Under the pieces are notes generated by a model. The model searched no databases and was not told where the DNA came from. It was given only the letters and a program-made list of their open reading frames with translations. A program made the translations under genes and the position numbers. 64,000 bases of DNA. Origin: Glycine soja. Lineage: Eukaryota; Streptophyta; Magnoliopsida; Fabales; Fabaceae. The stretch is from assembly GCF_004193775.1 (NCBI RefSeq), contig NC_041007.1, positions 24,682,507-24,746,506 of the forward strand, in the 5' to 3' direction. Positions 48,311 to 60,358 of the stretch are shown piece after piece (within the stretch, counting starts at the first letter, position 1; the number at the start of each line of letters is the position of its first letter).

Positions 48311-49892
48311 TTGGATTAAAACAAATCTCTCGCGTTGAACCTCACTTCTTTTCCCTTTCGCGCTGAACCTCACCTCTTTCCCCTTTCGCGCTTAAACCTT
48401 GGTTGTAGCTTCTAACCCTAGTGTCAGCACCTGTTGGTTGAAGCACCTCTTGCCCTTTCGCCCTGAAACCTCAGTGCCTATAGGTTTTTCTTCAAACCTA
48501 GTCGCGGCCACGACAAAGTGTGTAGTGTAACATAAGCGCCTCTAGGTTTTTCTTCTAACCCACGGTCATCCCTTTCGCGCTGAAAGCTCAGCACCTCTTG
48601 CCCTTTTTTCAAACCTCACCCCTGCTTGATTCTGTTCCACAGCCTCTTCATTCCTTCTGACGACTTTAACCTTCCCAGCGTCGGGAGGGTTCCATCGGTC
48701 GGGTTGATTTCATCATTCGTAAGTTGGGGGAGTCCAACCGTGGACAACAACAAGCAGCTGCGACCTCCAACCTTACCTGCAAGTGGGGTAAAGTCACTGC
48801 CTTTTCAGCGCTACCCGATTTTATATTTCCAAAATAAATCTTTCTATATTATTGTTTGCAAAAATTCCCCATATTCACAGTCTCTACTATTTTTTTATAG
48901 AAAATATCTACTTTTTTTTATATAGTTTATGTACCTTACTGCTTCTTTGTCAACCTGCTCATGATTTCAAGTATCTTCGTGTTCGTGTTCGTGTACATTC
49001 ATTGGTGTTTATCAATCGATTCATGACTTGTTCTGAGCATTATGAGGCCAAAAGATTAAATACATTTTATCAAAGGATGCAATATCAAAGAATGATTTTT
49101 ATATTTTGCTAATTTTTTTTATTATATATTGATTCTATTACAAATTTTGCTTCTGAATCAAGGATTGCCAGCAGGGCTTTCGATCCAACGTCGGCAACAA
49201 AGACATTGGTCTGACTTCAAAGAAAGCAGGTTAGTGAGTTAATTACTTACTTAGGTAGGTTATGCTTGTGTTATTCGATGATGTGATTGTCCTTTTTCTT
49301 GTTTGAGAAGATGTGACTGCCTTGTTTCCTTTTGTAATGTAGTCTCTACTTGTAGTGACCATCTGTTATCCCTATATATGTCTGAATAGTTAGCTAATAA
49401 AATTAAAAGTTGCTAGATGGTGGATGCCATTCTTCCCAACATATGATGCCTTTTTGCCTTATAATAACTAAGAAAAACTAATTTCTTTTGTCAATGGACC
49501 TAAAGTTTGAGGTTTAGTTTAGTTGCTTTATTCTTAGATCCATCCTGATGGGATTAATACTATGTAGTCTGGTGAAATGAGACTTACTATGACTGACAAG
49601 ATTAGGGGCTGTAGTGTCTAAAATTCATAGATTAGAATAAAATTGAAGCTTACCTAAATCAATGAAGCTGAATGGTTTGGTGAGTGGATGCCTCACAAAG
49701 AAAGGAAGTGACTTAGCTTAGACAAAGACAAAAAGCTAATAACCTCCCTATTTACCATTTGACATTTGATTCTCTAACCACACCCCAAAACTTACAAAAA
49801 CAGTTTTCATTTTTTTCTTTAGTATAAGAATTTATTCAAAGATATTGAATTTGTTAGAGATAAACCATTGTTGAGCCTACTCTAAACAACCA
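48311..49892. other. Leader and intron-like interior of element C
   Basis: Degenerate GCGCTGAACCTCAC repeats occur to about 48620. Beyond that no family motif is seen. Confidence 0.45.
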
Positions 49893-50100
49893 CTATGGCA
49901 ATAAAAACCAAACTTTCTTAAAAATATCAATCGCCTTTTTTAGCGAAGTCACTAACAGCTGATTGATCAGAAGATGAGAGATTTTTCCATCCAGATAACT
50001 TATACACGTCAATTGATGGTGATAGTTCCATGAGACACTTGGCATGGTGCCAAGCCAAACCTTTAGCACCTTGACCACCAGGCTTAGTAGATATACGAAC
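49893..50100 (-). pseudogene. Captured PARP-type zinc-finger exon
   Basis: After a minus-strand acceptor TTTAG at 50101 the frame reads VRISTKPGGQGAKGLAWHHA, then KCLMELSPSIDVYKLSGWKN and LSSSDQ. The WHHAKC section and the following KLSGW-x-LSSSDQ are typical of PARP-type zinc fingers, as in plant PARP1-like DNA-damage proteins and the DNA 3'-phosphatase ZDP. The later part drifts out of homology after SSSDQ and ends at a stop at 49893-49895. It is a fragment of a host gene in antisense orientation to the transposon gene. Confidence 0.75.
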
Positions 50101-50339
50101 CTAAATCAAATACAAAACATTCAGCAAGGAGTCAATTCCAACATCAATAACATATGAGCATGAATCGATATGATTGTGATTTGTGAACAATTAGGAAAAA
50201 TTCTGAATAATGTACACTGGGATAAAAATTATCTTAGTGGTCTCAGAATGCATGACAATCAATTTTAAGAATCTTAACGAGAATGAGATGAAATCTAACA
50301 AGTGTGAATAAATTATGTTTGATTCCAGTGTCTAAAATC

Positions 50340-50925
50340 TAACAAGTTGCTTGAGCAAGTGAATCATCCAGTTCTTTAAATTGCACAAGACCTTTCTTTC
50401 TCCAATAATCAAACATAGGTCTAGAGTACTCTTTTGTATTGTCACATATCCACAATCTTTGTCTTGTACGAGTTATAGCCACATATAACTGCTTAAGTTC
50501 AGAGCACAAGAGATTGTGTTTGGAATCGCTGAAATTTGGATACGACTTAAGTTCTGTAGGTTCCAACATTTCTTGTTCCTTCATATACTCATATATCACT
50601 CTCCATTGATTTTTCAAAGGTGAAGAGCCAAAAAAGTTGTACAACAATACATCCTGCAAAAGGACACATCAGCCATTAAAAAATATACATAATATACAAA
50701 GTAGAAATGAATTAGATAAGATTCTTTCACAACCTGAAAGTCAAGGCCTTTGCACTCTAAAATGGTTAAAACAAGAGCCTGCTTCTCCACATAGTCTAAA
50801 ACTTTGCACTCTAAAATGGTTAAAACAAGAGCCTGCTTCTCCACATAGTCAAAAACTTCCTTACGAGCAGAATCATCTCGTACCAAAATTACTTGCTCAG
50901 CACCAAAGCCAACAATCCCCCCCAC
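50340..50925 (-). pseudogene. Captured UvrD/Rep-like helicase C-terminal exons
   Basis: Exon 50740-50925 reads AEQVILVRDDSARKEVFDYV, then VLTILECKGLDFQ, and splices (GT-AG, intron 50654-50739) to exon 50340-50653 reading DVLLYNFFGSSPLKNQWRVI, LCSELKQLYVAITRTRQRLW and FDYWRKKGLVQFKELDD. The ECKGLDFQDVLLYN and LYVAITRTRQRLW motifs are helicase motifs V and VI of UvrD-like superfamily-1 proteins, as in plant TPR-and-ankyrin (TRANK1-like) helicases. The N-terminal ATP-binding motifs are absent. The first exon has an in-frame 54-bp tandem duplication. Confidence 0.85.
50751..50858 (-). repeat. 54-bp in-frame tandem duplication in the helicase fragment
   Basis: TGCACTCTAAAATGGTTAAA begins copies at 50751 and 50805; the peptide repeats DYVEKQALVLTILECK. 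The unit is 18 codons. Confidence 0.9.
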
Positions 50926-51154
50926 CCATTTTCACATATATATTATCTTGAATAATATTAAATCTAAAACTTTATATTATAAAAATTCTATTTTAAACTA
51001 TTATCTTCTAAGAAAGCTAGCATGAATTTTTTATCAACCATAAGGAACTCGTAATTAATTAGGCATGCAAGTACAAAACATGTGTGATAGGACAAAGCTA
51101 TGAATGGCATGTTTAATTAGTTACTTGTTTGAGTGGTCTCGTCCGTTAATGCTG

Positions 51155-51290
51155 TTGTTCTAGAAAAACACTGTTAGTTTCTTCATCCTTTATGTGGGAC
51201 CTGAGTGTTTGAAGCAATGCAGCAGTTTTAGCCAATGCAAATCGCTCTAGAGACTTCTTAGGCTCAAATATGTTGGCTAGCTGCTGCTAT
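51155..51290 (-). pseudogene. Possible captured exon, unidentified
   Basis: The minus-strand reading QQLANIFEPKKSLERFALAK, then TAALLQTLRSHIKDEE, is open and protein-like in composition. It lies about 230 bases upstream (minus direction) of the helicase fragment. It could be another captured exon; I do not recognise it. Confidence 0.35.
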
Positions 51291-51299
51291 AAAGTAAGA

Positions 51300-52426
51300 A
51301 AATAGGAGACTTTCGTTGCTCAACCCAAACCCTCTAGTCTTGCTTCCGTGTACCACCTAATATACACATGCTGTTGCAAATATTGGATGTTTATTTGGTT
51401 GTTGCTTTCATCAAAGTAGCATATAAAGTAGCATATAAATTAGTACGAAAATGAAGGGGTTCCATACTAATCATTCATTCAAGAAATGTAGAATCCTTAG
51501 TCTTGATGATTCGATTGAAAGTGATCAATATATAAGACCGGAGGGAGTAATGAATAACTAATGATTAGTAATAACCAGAGAGATAGGGAGATTATGATTA
51601 GGGGTCAAAAGGTAACAACTGCAAGGATTCGAAATTGCTAAAATAAGGAGCACAATTAAAAAGATGAAATATAAAATTATGATTGTTAATTAAAAATTAA
51701 CAGTTTAAAATATAATAAAGTGTATATTAATAAAATATAAATATGGTAACAAACAACCTTGAGGATTTACACAGACATTGAGTATGGTTGAGTGGGTCTG
51801 CCATTCTCTTACTTTTGAGTCTATGTGGGCTATTATTGGGCCAGTTAGTACCCATGCCCACAGCACCGTAATTATTTCTCTACTCTGCATTCTGCAAACA
51901 CGCCACAGCGCACATGGTATGCTCCATGTAATTGAGACAATAGGATAATTTATTTATTTTATCTATCACTAGTTATTTTAGAACAGGGACATGAATTAAT
52001 AGTTAGTTTTTCCAAAAGCATCACTTGCAATCCTCACTTAAGTTATTACTTACTTTCTATATATCCAAAACAAAATGCATGTGATTATTATTTTATTGAA
52101 AGGCTTAATTATGTTTATAGTCTTTAAAATTTAGGGTGAATCCAATTCTGGTTCTCAAATTTTAAAAGAAAAAATATCTTAATCTCGCATATGACTGTGC
52201 ATTGTATTAAGGCCATCTCATACTATGATTGTGCATTGTATTAGGGAAAAATGCTTCCATATATGTAGTTTTTAGTAATGTACAGCGGTAAGGTACACCA
52301 GACTGTTTTGTCAACTTTTTATAAGTAGCTTGCAACCTTCTAGTGACTGGTATATATATTATTTAATTGTGGTGGAAATGTGGTCTATGCAGTAACAAAT
52401 TTAACTTTGTCTATTTATTATTTTAG
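51300..52426. other. No gene recognised; AT-rich intron-like DNA of element C
   Basis: A tandem phrase CA(T/C)A(T/C)GA(C/T)TGTGCATTGTATTA is duplicated at about 52190 and 52219. AGGCTTAATTATGTTTATAG (52102) resembles a legume Mutator-type end. Confidence 0.4.
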
Positions 52427-54261
52427 GCCAAATTTGACATACCTGAAGGTTTAACTGCGAAGAAGAAGGTTATGTCCACCGTTGGGACCAGATGGGGGCA
52501 ATTTAAGTCCTCCCAGACGACCAGATATGTATATGCTGAGAATGACGATGAACAAAACAAGGATCCATCTGCTAAGTATGGTATTGATCGAAATACATGG
52601 GAAGAATTTGCAAAGACTCAACAGACTCCTACTTGGAAGGTTTAAATTTCAATCTTTTTACAGAACATTTTAGTTACGTAATTTAGTTGTTAATGTCAAA
52701 CATGTTTGAGTTGTATTTGAAAATGCTGACAGGGAATACGCAAAAAAGCACAGGAAATTCAAAAATTCAATGAATCTCCCCACGTACTCTCTCGTGGAGG
52801 CTACGATGTGCTTGAAAAAAAATTAATGGTCGAGAAAACAAAGTCAAGACTGAATGAAGGTGACAATAGTCAAAATGCAGATATGGTCGTCGACCCTCCA
52901 TCCCCTATTGCGAGACATGAGAAGTGGAAAAAGGCTAGGACAAACAAATTTGGAAAGATGACATTTGCAGCAGCTCAAGAAATCGCAGACAAAATTGTAA
53001 GTTGAATATATGCCACAATTATAAATTGTAATTTGTAACCATAACAACGAGTTAATTTGTTGTCAATGTCATAGGATGAATTACAAGAACAAGCTAAACA
53101 GGGAGCTTTTGTCCCATATGGTCGTCAAGACATCCTAAACATTGCCATTGGTCGTCCAGAGCATCCTGGACGTGTTCGTGTCGGTGGACATGGTGTGACC
53201 ATAACCAGCTACTTTTGACATGCTTCCTGTGGGTCCCACAGTTCTTCGCCTGCGATCACCGCCAAAAGATTGGTTGAAATCATACAAACTATAAAGCAAG
53301 AGGTGAAGAAAGAGGTAAAAGACGAGAACAAAGACCGTATGGACAAGATGAAAATGGAGTTGGATGCAATCAAGAGTGAATTATCCCAAATTCATACACA
53401 ACAGTCAGCTCCCCCAAGACCGTCTAACCCTGACGTATTTGTTGCACGTGTTAGCACGAAAGAGAGTTATGCTGAAGCTGCTAATAATGTTGTTGGTAAC
53501 GAGCGGTCTACATTTGATACATGTAGTATGGGCTTCTACATTGTTTGTGGTGACAGTACACAGCTGGTGGCAGGGGGAAAGGTCTTTGGAGTAGGTGGCA
53601 CGATACACACTGTTGCTTATGGAGATGATGTAGTAAGGGTGTGTGTTGACACTATATACGATGGTGAAGTCGTTGTCCCGTTACCCACTTCAAAGATTCA
53701 GTATGTCAGGGACGCTGTGAACTCATTCATTGGATGGCCCAGACATCTAGTGAAACCTTTATCTTATGTAAGTAATATAGTAATCCCCCTGCCATATTGT
53801 CATTTGAATACACACTTGTAATATTTGTTAAGTTATTGATTAAATTTAATACTTATTTTCTTGTACCACTTAGGATTCTGACCTTAATGTGCGGAAGCCA
53901 GTTGAACATAGTGGTGATGCAAAGCTTGCAGGTGAATCCGATCCATTGGGAGAGTTGATGAAGATATTGTTTTATGTGTACCAGAATCCAGTGGAAGTGC
54001 CGTGGGAGGCGAACCAATCTGGACTTCCTGATATTGGGGCAAAATTTTACATCACTCATACAGATCTAGCGGAAATAATATCAGGTGACAAGTGTTTAAA
54101 CATAGCGATACTACAATTGTGGACCATGTAAGTCATTTTCCTGCAACCTTTATGTTTGATTACCTGATAATCATTATTTTAAATCTAAAACATTTAAAAT
54201 AATCATTGTGACATCCTGGAAATTTCTACCCGGAATTTTTGGAAACGATGTATTTTGAATG

Positions 54262-54263
<2 letters not shown>

Positions 54264-54331
<68 letters not shown>
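54264..54331. repeat. (AT)n microsatellite in the long LTR
   Basis: About 34 AT units, starting about 57 bases after the LTR start. Confidence 0.97.
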
Positions 54332-54333
<2 letters not shown>

Positions 54334-56645
54334 TATTATTCAGTGTATATGCATATATGTTCTTGATAGAAGTAGGAATAGTGGGGGCAAGATACGCGGG
54401 TTAGGCTAATTAAGGAAGAGAAATCCATAACTGGGAGGTTATGGGTTAATTCTTAATTAATTAGTCTAAAAATCATCGTTTTGCGTGCGACTTAAAATTT
54501 AACAAAACCAACCTCTGAACCACGCTCGGGGTTTCATTCTGAGCGTTTTGATATATATATTGCCTACTTTCAAAAATTGGCCCCGACGGGCGCAGAGAAA
54601 CGCGGGGGACTGAAACCAGAGAAATGGCACGCAAACCGAGGTAGGATTTTAGCGTTTCAAAGGTCAGATTTTTCTCACTTTCTGTGGCTGTGTATGGGTC
54701 ACAATCAAAAGAGAAAGTGGGCCCTTTTTGCTCCACTCAAATGGAGACATGTGACATAGCTTAAATAAAATAATAATAAAAGAGGAAAAAGCCTTTTTAA
54801 AACTAAAAAGCAACTCTCTCTCTCCTCACTCAGCCCCACATTTTCAGACAGCTCTCTCTCTCCCTCTCCCTCACGTTGCTTTTCTCCTTCTTCTTCCTCC
54901 ACCATTGAAGCTCCAACAAAGCTCCAACCTTTGACCATCATTTCTGCTCCAAATCGTGAAAGGAGGGCATTTTCAGAGTCGTGAAGCGCATCTCTACGTG
55001 TGGGACTTCGAAATTTCAGGTTTGGGTGGACTTCTTTCTCACTTGATTTTCGTGGGTATTGGGTTTTGGGAGATATGATGGGTAGTCTTGCTAGGTTTCT
55101 ACTTCATGATGGTTATTTGTGAAGAAATTTGTTGAAAGCATGTCGAACTTGCCATGTTTGGATGAGTTAAGCTTACCCATTCAATTTTAGGGTTTTTATG
55201 ATGATGCTTGTGATGTTTATGTGCTGAAATTGCTTATGGAAAATTGTTAGAGATGAAGGGTAGAGTTAACCTAGGGTTAGAAGGTGAGAGTATGGTGTTG
55301 TAAGTGGAAAAAGAGTGAGACTTTGAGAGTTGGAAGGCCAAATCTGGATTTAGTGGTATTTGGAGGTTAGAGTGAGTTAATCCTAGCTTGAAATGCCATT
55401 TAGGACTTATGAGAAAGTTTGGGCTGTGCTAGAGAGAAAAACAAATGACCAAAGTGAACAAAGAGCCATTTCTAGGGTAAATTTGGGTGTTGAGGAGTCA
55501 AATTTTGATTCGGTGAAATTTTAGGCGTAAATCCAGTTTGAACAAGTTTAAATTGATGTTATAGACTTGTGTGAGGTGAGAGTTTGCTTCAAATTTATCC
55601 CATTCTCAATTTCACTTCTCAAACCTTGAAAATCCATTAAATTGAAGGGTTTTGGATATCTAGATTTTGTGTTGCTGTGGTTTGAAGCTTGTCCTTGGTT
55701 TAGACATGATTGGTACATGATTTAGGACTTGTAGGATTCAATTTGGGCAAAATTGGATGAAGGCAAGAGTGATTTTCGAAAATCTGCACTTATGCAGAAT
55801 TTTGCTGTCAAATAGGTGCAGCAGAATTTTGGCTTTGTGCAGAAAAATGCTTGTGTGTGGTTGGCTGTGAAAAGAGTAGTACAGAATGAGTTCTGGATGT
55901 TTTCTAGTAGATCCCAACTGTCAAAATGTAGACTTATGTACTAGAGACTTCTAGTAAAATTTTCGAGTCGATCCAACAGTTAACGAATTGGAACGAAGGA
56001 AATGTTACTGGGGTCTTTAAGTGAGAAAAAGTTGTGATTTTGGTTTGAGTTTTGGGCAGAGTTTTCTGCCTTTGCCCTGTTTTGCTTGGTTTGTAGTTTG
56101 TGATGATTTGGATGTTGAATTACCTGGATGTTGGGGAAGCTTGGGAGGATTGATGGGGACCCGGTGTTGAGAGAAACGAGGATATGGGCTACGTGGGAGT
56201 ACGTGAGCTCAGTTGGAGGTGGGCAACAGGGGATGGTGGGTTTATACGTGATTTGTGGATGTGGAAAACTTGTTGTGCATCATCGCCCGACCGCCACCTA
56301 GTACCACATGTGATGGGTACCCCATATTCCTATAAGCTTGAGATGAGGAAGTGTAGAAGGGTGAAACTTCCTGCTTTTATTCGTTGACCACAGAGTGGTA
56401 CCTGGAGATATGTCGTGGGGGTCAGGAGACCTTGGGGACGTCAGGTGGGGTGCTATTGCCCAAAACCAAGCTTGACCAATCCCGACCCAACCCGGGCATA
56501 GTCAGTCAGTGAGAACCTGTGATGTACCTAAGCAGGCGAGCTCCTGACAGTCAACAGATAAAAGGAACAAAGACCACAAAGCAAGGGAGGCTTGCATGGT
56601 GGCTGGCCAACTGTGAAACTTGATTGATATATGGGATGTGGCCTC

Positions 56646-57050
56646 TGGTAATCGATTACCAAGGGTGGGTAATCGATTACAAGGCTTAAAAATGAAGACA
56701 GAAGACTAAGATGGTCTCTGGTAATCGATTACCAAGGGGTGTAATCGATTACCAGGCTTGAAAACGAGGTAAGGAAGCTAGGAGAGCTTCTGGTAATCGA
56801 TTACCAAGGGGTGTAATCGATTACCAGGCTTAAAAAGGGAATTGGAAGATTGTGGAGGCCTCTGGTAATCGATTACCAGTCTGTGTAATCGATTACACAG
56901 AGGAATGGGTCACTGGTAATCGATTACCAGGTATGTGTAATCGATTACACAGTGCCTTTTTCAGGTTTTCATGTCCTGAAGCTGTGTGATTCGAGTTTAG
57001 CCTCTGGTAATCGATTACCAAGGTTGTGTAATCAATTATCAGAGATGAAA
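56646..57050 (+). repeat. Array of at least twelve GTAATCGATTAC palindromes in pairs
   Basis: TGGTAATCGATTACCA is followed after 5-9 bases by (T/G)GTAATCGATTAC(A/C). Pairs start at about 56646, 56719, 56791, 56863, 56913 and 57004, most in a loose 72-74-bp tandem repeat with GGCTT(A/G)AAAA spacers. The longest perfect palindrome is CTGTGTAATCGATTACACAG (56881-56900). Short ORFs across it are artefacts. Confidence 0.9.
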
Positions 57051-57164
57051 AGCCTTGAGATACCCATTTTAATTGCATGTAGTGGTTATGAGACGCATTG
57101 TGTTGCTACCGCAGTTAGATCTCTCGTGAAAGAGTCTACCCCTTTCTTTTCTTTCTTGTAGATC

Positions 57165-57650
57165 GTGATGGCGGCGCAGCTAATCCATGATCGAGTGGAG
57201 ATGGAGTGCCTAGAGGGAGCTTGGGAGACCCTCGAAGGCAACACGAGGTGCCGATTTCGGGGCACGATTTGATTTACGGCTACTTCATTGGTGCATCCAG
57301 ATGAACCCGCGTGCACGCTTCAGCGCACTGTGGAGTGGATACTACCCACGCCTACACCATACCATCTAGTAGAGCCAGTCCACGTGATTGAGGTGACGTC
57401 ATCCGAGGAAGATCCTGAGGAGGACCCTGAGGAGCTACCTCCCAAGCCTGCTGTGGATGCTCTTGACTTTCTAGAGGGTGATGAGGACCCACTCCCTAAG
57501 GTGATTCTCCCGAGGACGTCATGTCGGCATCTGAGGCAGACTCTACGGAGGATAGTGGCCCTGGAGAGATGGCGATTAGTGGAGGCTCTTCATCATAGTA
57601 GTCAGCTCATTGGATTAGTTTTATATACTTTTGAGGGTGGGTGTATCTAG
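57165..57650 (+). other. Unidentified open reading near the 3' end of the long LTR
   Basis: Reading from ATGGCGGCGCAGCTAATCC (57168) there is a GC-richer, coding-like stretch; a separate frame at 57288-57650 encodes HVIEVTSSEEDPEEDPEELP and ends at a TAG. No domain is recognised. It may be a remnant of a captured or retroelement ORF. Confidence 0.3.
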
Positions 57651-59359
57651 GACTAACTGTTAGGTTTACTCTTTTGTTTTGTATGGGTAGACCTATTGTA
57701 TAGGAATTTGATGATTGTATACATGTGGCTGAAGCCACCACTGTGGACGCCTTTGCTCTGGATGACACTATGTATTTTGTAAAACTCCCATATTTTGGAC
57801 AACTTTTAAATGATGAATGTACTCATGTTTAATCTTGTTAATTGGAAAGGAAGTAGTAGCAAACTTTATTTGCAAAAGAGTTTACCGACCGTATTTTATT
57901 TTACTATTTTCACGTGACGACCTAAAGTAATGGTTGGTATACTCTGCCTTTTTAAACAACAAAATAGTTTAGAGAGTACGAGCGGTAAGAAAGAAATGAC
58001 TCCGAATAGAGTTGTGAACTGGCCATTCAGGACTCTATAGTGAGGATTTTCCTTCTAAACCTAATTATTGTGAAAAGAGAAAGAAATGAAAAAGAAAAAG
58101 AAGAAAAAAAAGATTATCATGGTTTTTGTTATTTAAATCATTACTATTAAACCAGTCATTATTTTGGGGACGCCACAATCATGACTTGTCTTCCAAATAG
58201 ATTTATGAATGAGTGCGGTAGATGCAAAGCTGATCAGTCACTATATGGTTTGCTAGAGCCTCAATCTATACAAAATGCTAAGGAAAGACGTCAACAATGC
58301 CAACAATACATTGAAACATGGGTCAAGGAATCACAAAGGCAGTTGTATTTAGGAGCTTACTTGCATCAGTAAGTTCAATTGTTTTTCGAATTTAAGTTTT
58401 TTTTTTTTGTACAATTCTGTTATTATAATTGTCCAATTCAGGGCACATTGGCAACTATTTGTTCTCCACCCAAGGGAAAACATGGTCGTTTGGTTTTGTT
58501 CTCTGAGGAAGAAGCCTGATATTAACATCAAAGGCGCAATTAACAGGTTCTATTCAAATATACAAATCATGGCATCCTTTAGTTGGTAATTGTTGTTACA
58601 TATACAACAAAAATGGTTGTCATATGTATGCTATTTTTTTTAACTAGTGCAATGAAGACAATAACCAGTTCTTTTGAAGGCATGTCTAATCAAGGTGCAC
58701 CTCGGTGGGTTGAACCCAAGGTAATCAGTACTTGTTTGTAATGAACCGTTTGTACATCTTTCAGTGTTAAATGTTAAGTAACCATTAAAAATGTTATATG
58801 TAGAGTAATGTGCAAAGTGGAGGGTTTGAGTGCGGATATTATGTCATGCACTTGATGTGGTGCATCGTGACTGCCGGTTTGAAGGATGACTGGCACAAGG
58901 TAAACATAATGCATGGAGTTACAATTGTAACTTTGGTTAATATTTGTTAAGTTACTAATAATTTTATCTAATGTTAATTTTGTAGTGGTTTTCTGATGGC
59001 TCATCGTTAGACGTGGAGGCCATCACAACAGTTCGACAGAAATGAGCAACTTATTTTTTATCTTTTAGGAAAAGCGGTTGCTTAATTTGATTTGTATTAT
59101 GTACAAGTACATTTTTCCTGTGGTTTCATCAAAGAATTAGAACAATTATGGCTACAACTTTGTATGTTGGATACATTAGAGGATCATTAATTCAAAAAAG
59201 GGTATTCAATTTGCATGGACTTATATATGTAGGATGCATGTCATTTGACGCTATTGTTCAGATTTCATTTGATGCTATTATTTAATTTGCATGGTCTGAT
59301 TTAATTTATAGGTACCAGAGATCAATGTAAAAAAAATGCATCAATAAAATGAATAAAAA

Positions 59360-59789
59360 AAAATTAGACATACAAAGACGGTTCCCGAAAACGTCGTAAA
59401 ATGACAACATAATGTAGACCTACAATGACGGTTCCCATAACCGTCGTAAATTGGCATAACATACAAAGACGGTTACCATAACCGTCGTAAATTGGCATAA
59501 CATACAAAGACGTTTCCCATAAAACGTCTTAGTATGCAGTCTTGACATGCCATCTAAGACGGTCATAAAAACCGTCATAAATTGGCATAACATAGAAGAA
59601 ACATTGTAATATTTAACACATACTAAGACGGTTATTTCTAACCATCGTAATATTCAAAACTTACAACGACGGTTCCCATAACCGTCGTAAAATACCTTAT
59701 ACATTTTACGACATTGGCATTAACGACGGTTGAAAACCGTCGTGACATGGGCATAAGAACCGACTTAAAATCCAATTTTTCTAGTAGTG
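59360..59789. repeat. Right subterminal array and terminal repeat of element C
   Basis: About eight units such as GACGGTTCCCATAACCGTC, spaced by GTAAATTGGCATAACATACAA-like linkers. One unit reads AAGACGTTTCCCATAAAACGTCTT in pairing terms (arm GACGTTT with AAACGTC), a compensatory change. The end is TTTTTCTAGTAGTG. Confidence 0.88.
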
Positions 59790-60358
59790 TATGCAGTAAT
59801 CCTACATTTCTTTTAATTCATACATCAAAAATCAATTAGCGAACCACTCGTGCGTATGCACGGGTTACCGACTAGTTTCTAATAATTCTTTGACATTCCG
59901 TGATACCCATTTGTCAAAATCAGCCTGTGTATGAGTATAGCTGGATGTAATGTATAATAATGAAAGAAGAAATAGAATTATGACTTGGAAATGAGATTTG
60001 GCAACCATGGCATTATTAGCATATTACAACAACCAGGCACTATATATATTATAACTTAGAAGTTAAAGTTTTAGTAATTGTGCGTATCAATGTCGATATG
60101 GAGAGACCATATAAAAAGAATCACATAAAACAAGATATTTCTTAGCTATTTACCAAACTAACCCTCATCTATAAGAAAACGAACAATAGAGTGTAACTGA
60201 CACATGACAATACAGTTGAAGGATACGCCAATTTTTTATTTATTTTCTCTTTACATCCCCTTAGAGCTGTACCTAATGTGTGGTGGGCACTAAGCATTTT
60301 CTATAACAAAATAAGAAACTTGGTGGTGGCTATTGAGGAAGGAGTCTGGGACCCCTAA

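Larger units (their letters stand above)
54207..58177 (+). mobile_element. Very long solo LTR (3971 bp), probably gypsy class
   Basis: It starts TGTGACATCCTGGAAATTTC, ends GGGGACGCCACA, and is flanked by a perfect ATCAT duplication (54202-54206 and 58178-58182). No second LTR copy, PBS, PPT or gag-pol was found inside, so a solo LTR of a long-LTR family is the best reading; a large non-autonomous derivative is the alternative. It carries an (AT)n tract, a CT-rich leader (about 54800-54900), a palindrome array (56646-57050), and an open reading at 57288-57650 with an acidic stretch (SSEEDPEEDPEELPP) of unknown meaning. It sits in an intron of the element C gene. Confidence 0.85.
52427..59045 (+). 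pseudogene. Transposase_24 plus Ulp1-like protease gene of element C, nine or more exons
   Basis: Exons with GT-AG borders: 52427-52639 ([29 protein letters not shown]), 52733-52996 (VLSRGGYD, DPPSPIARHEKW), 53075-53767 (GAFVPYGRQD, AIGRPEHPGRVR, then a Lys/Glu-rich coiled-coil), 53874-54127 (PLGELMKILFYVY, LPDIGAKFYITHTDLAEI), 58201-58368, 58442-58546, 58648-58720, 58804-58899, 58986-59045. The last five form the C48 protease-like part: GHWQLFVLHPRENMVVWFCS, then QSGGFECGYYVMH. His, Gln and Cys of the catalytic set are present. The usual Asp after the VVWF strand reads Cys. A frameshift or unmarked intron near 53218-53270 (ITSYF-stop) interrupts the third exon. Otherwise coding is preserved, even across the 4-kb LTR in the intron after 54127. 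Confidence 0.8.
48102..59789 (+). mobile_element. CACTA element C, complete with both ends (11688 bp)
   Basis: Left end CACTACTAGAAAAATGG and right end CCAATTTTTCTAGTAGTG are inverted copies, flanked by TAT (48099-48101 and 59790-59792). Subterminal arrays use the arm GACGGTT/AACCGTC. It carries a Transposase_24/Ulp1-like gene on the plus strand but no TNP2, so it depends on another element. It also holds captured host exons on the minus strand and a 3971-bp solo LTR in an intron. Without that LTR it would be about 7.7 kb. Confidence 0.93.

Noticed and set aside
56646..57050. Regularly spaced palindromes as a CRISPR-like array
   Set aside because: This is plant DNA inside an LTR, spacers are themselves repeated, and there are no cas genes.
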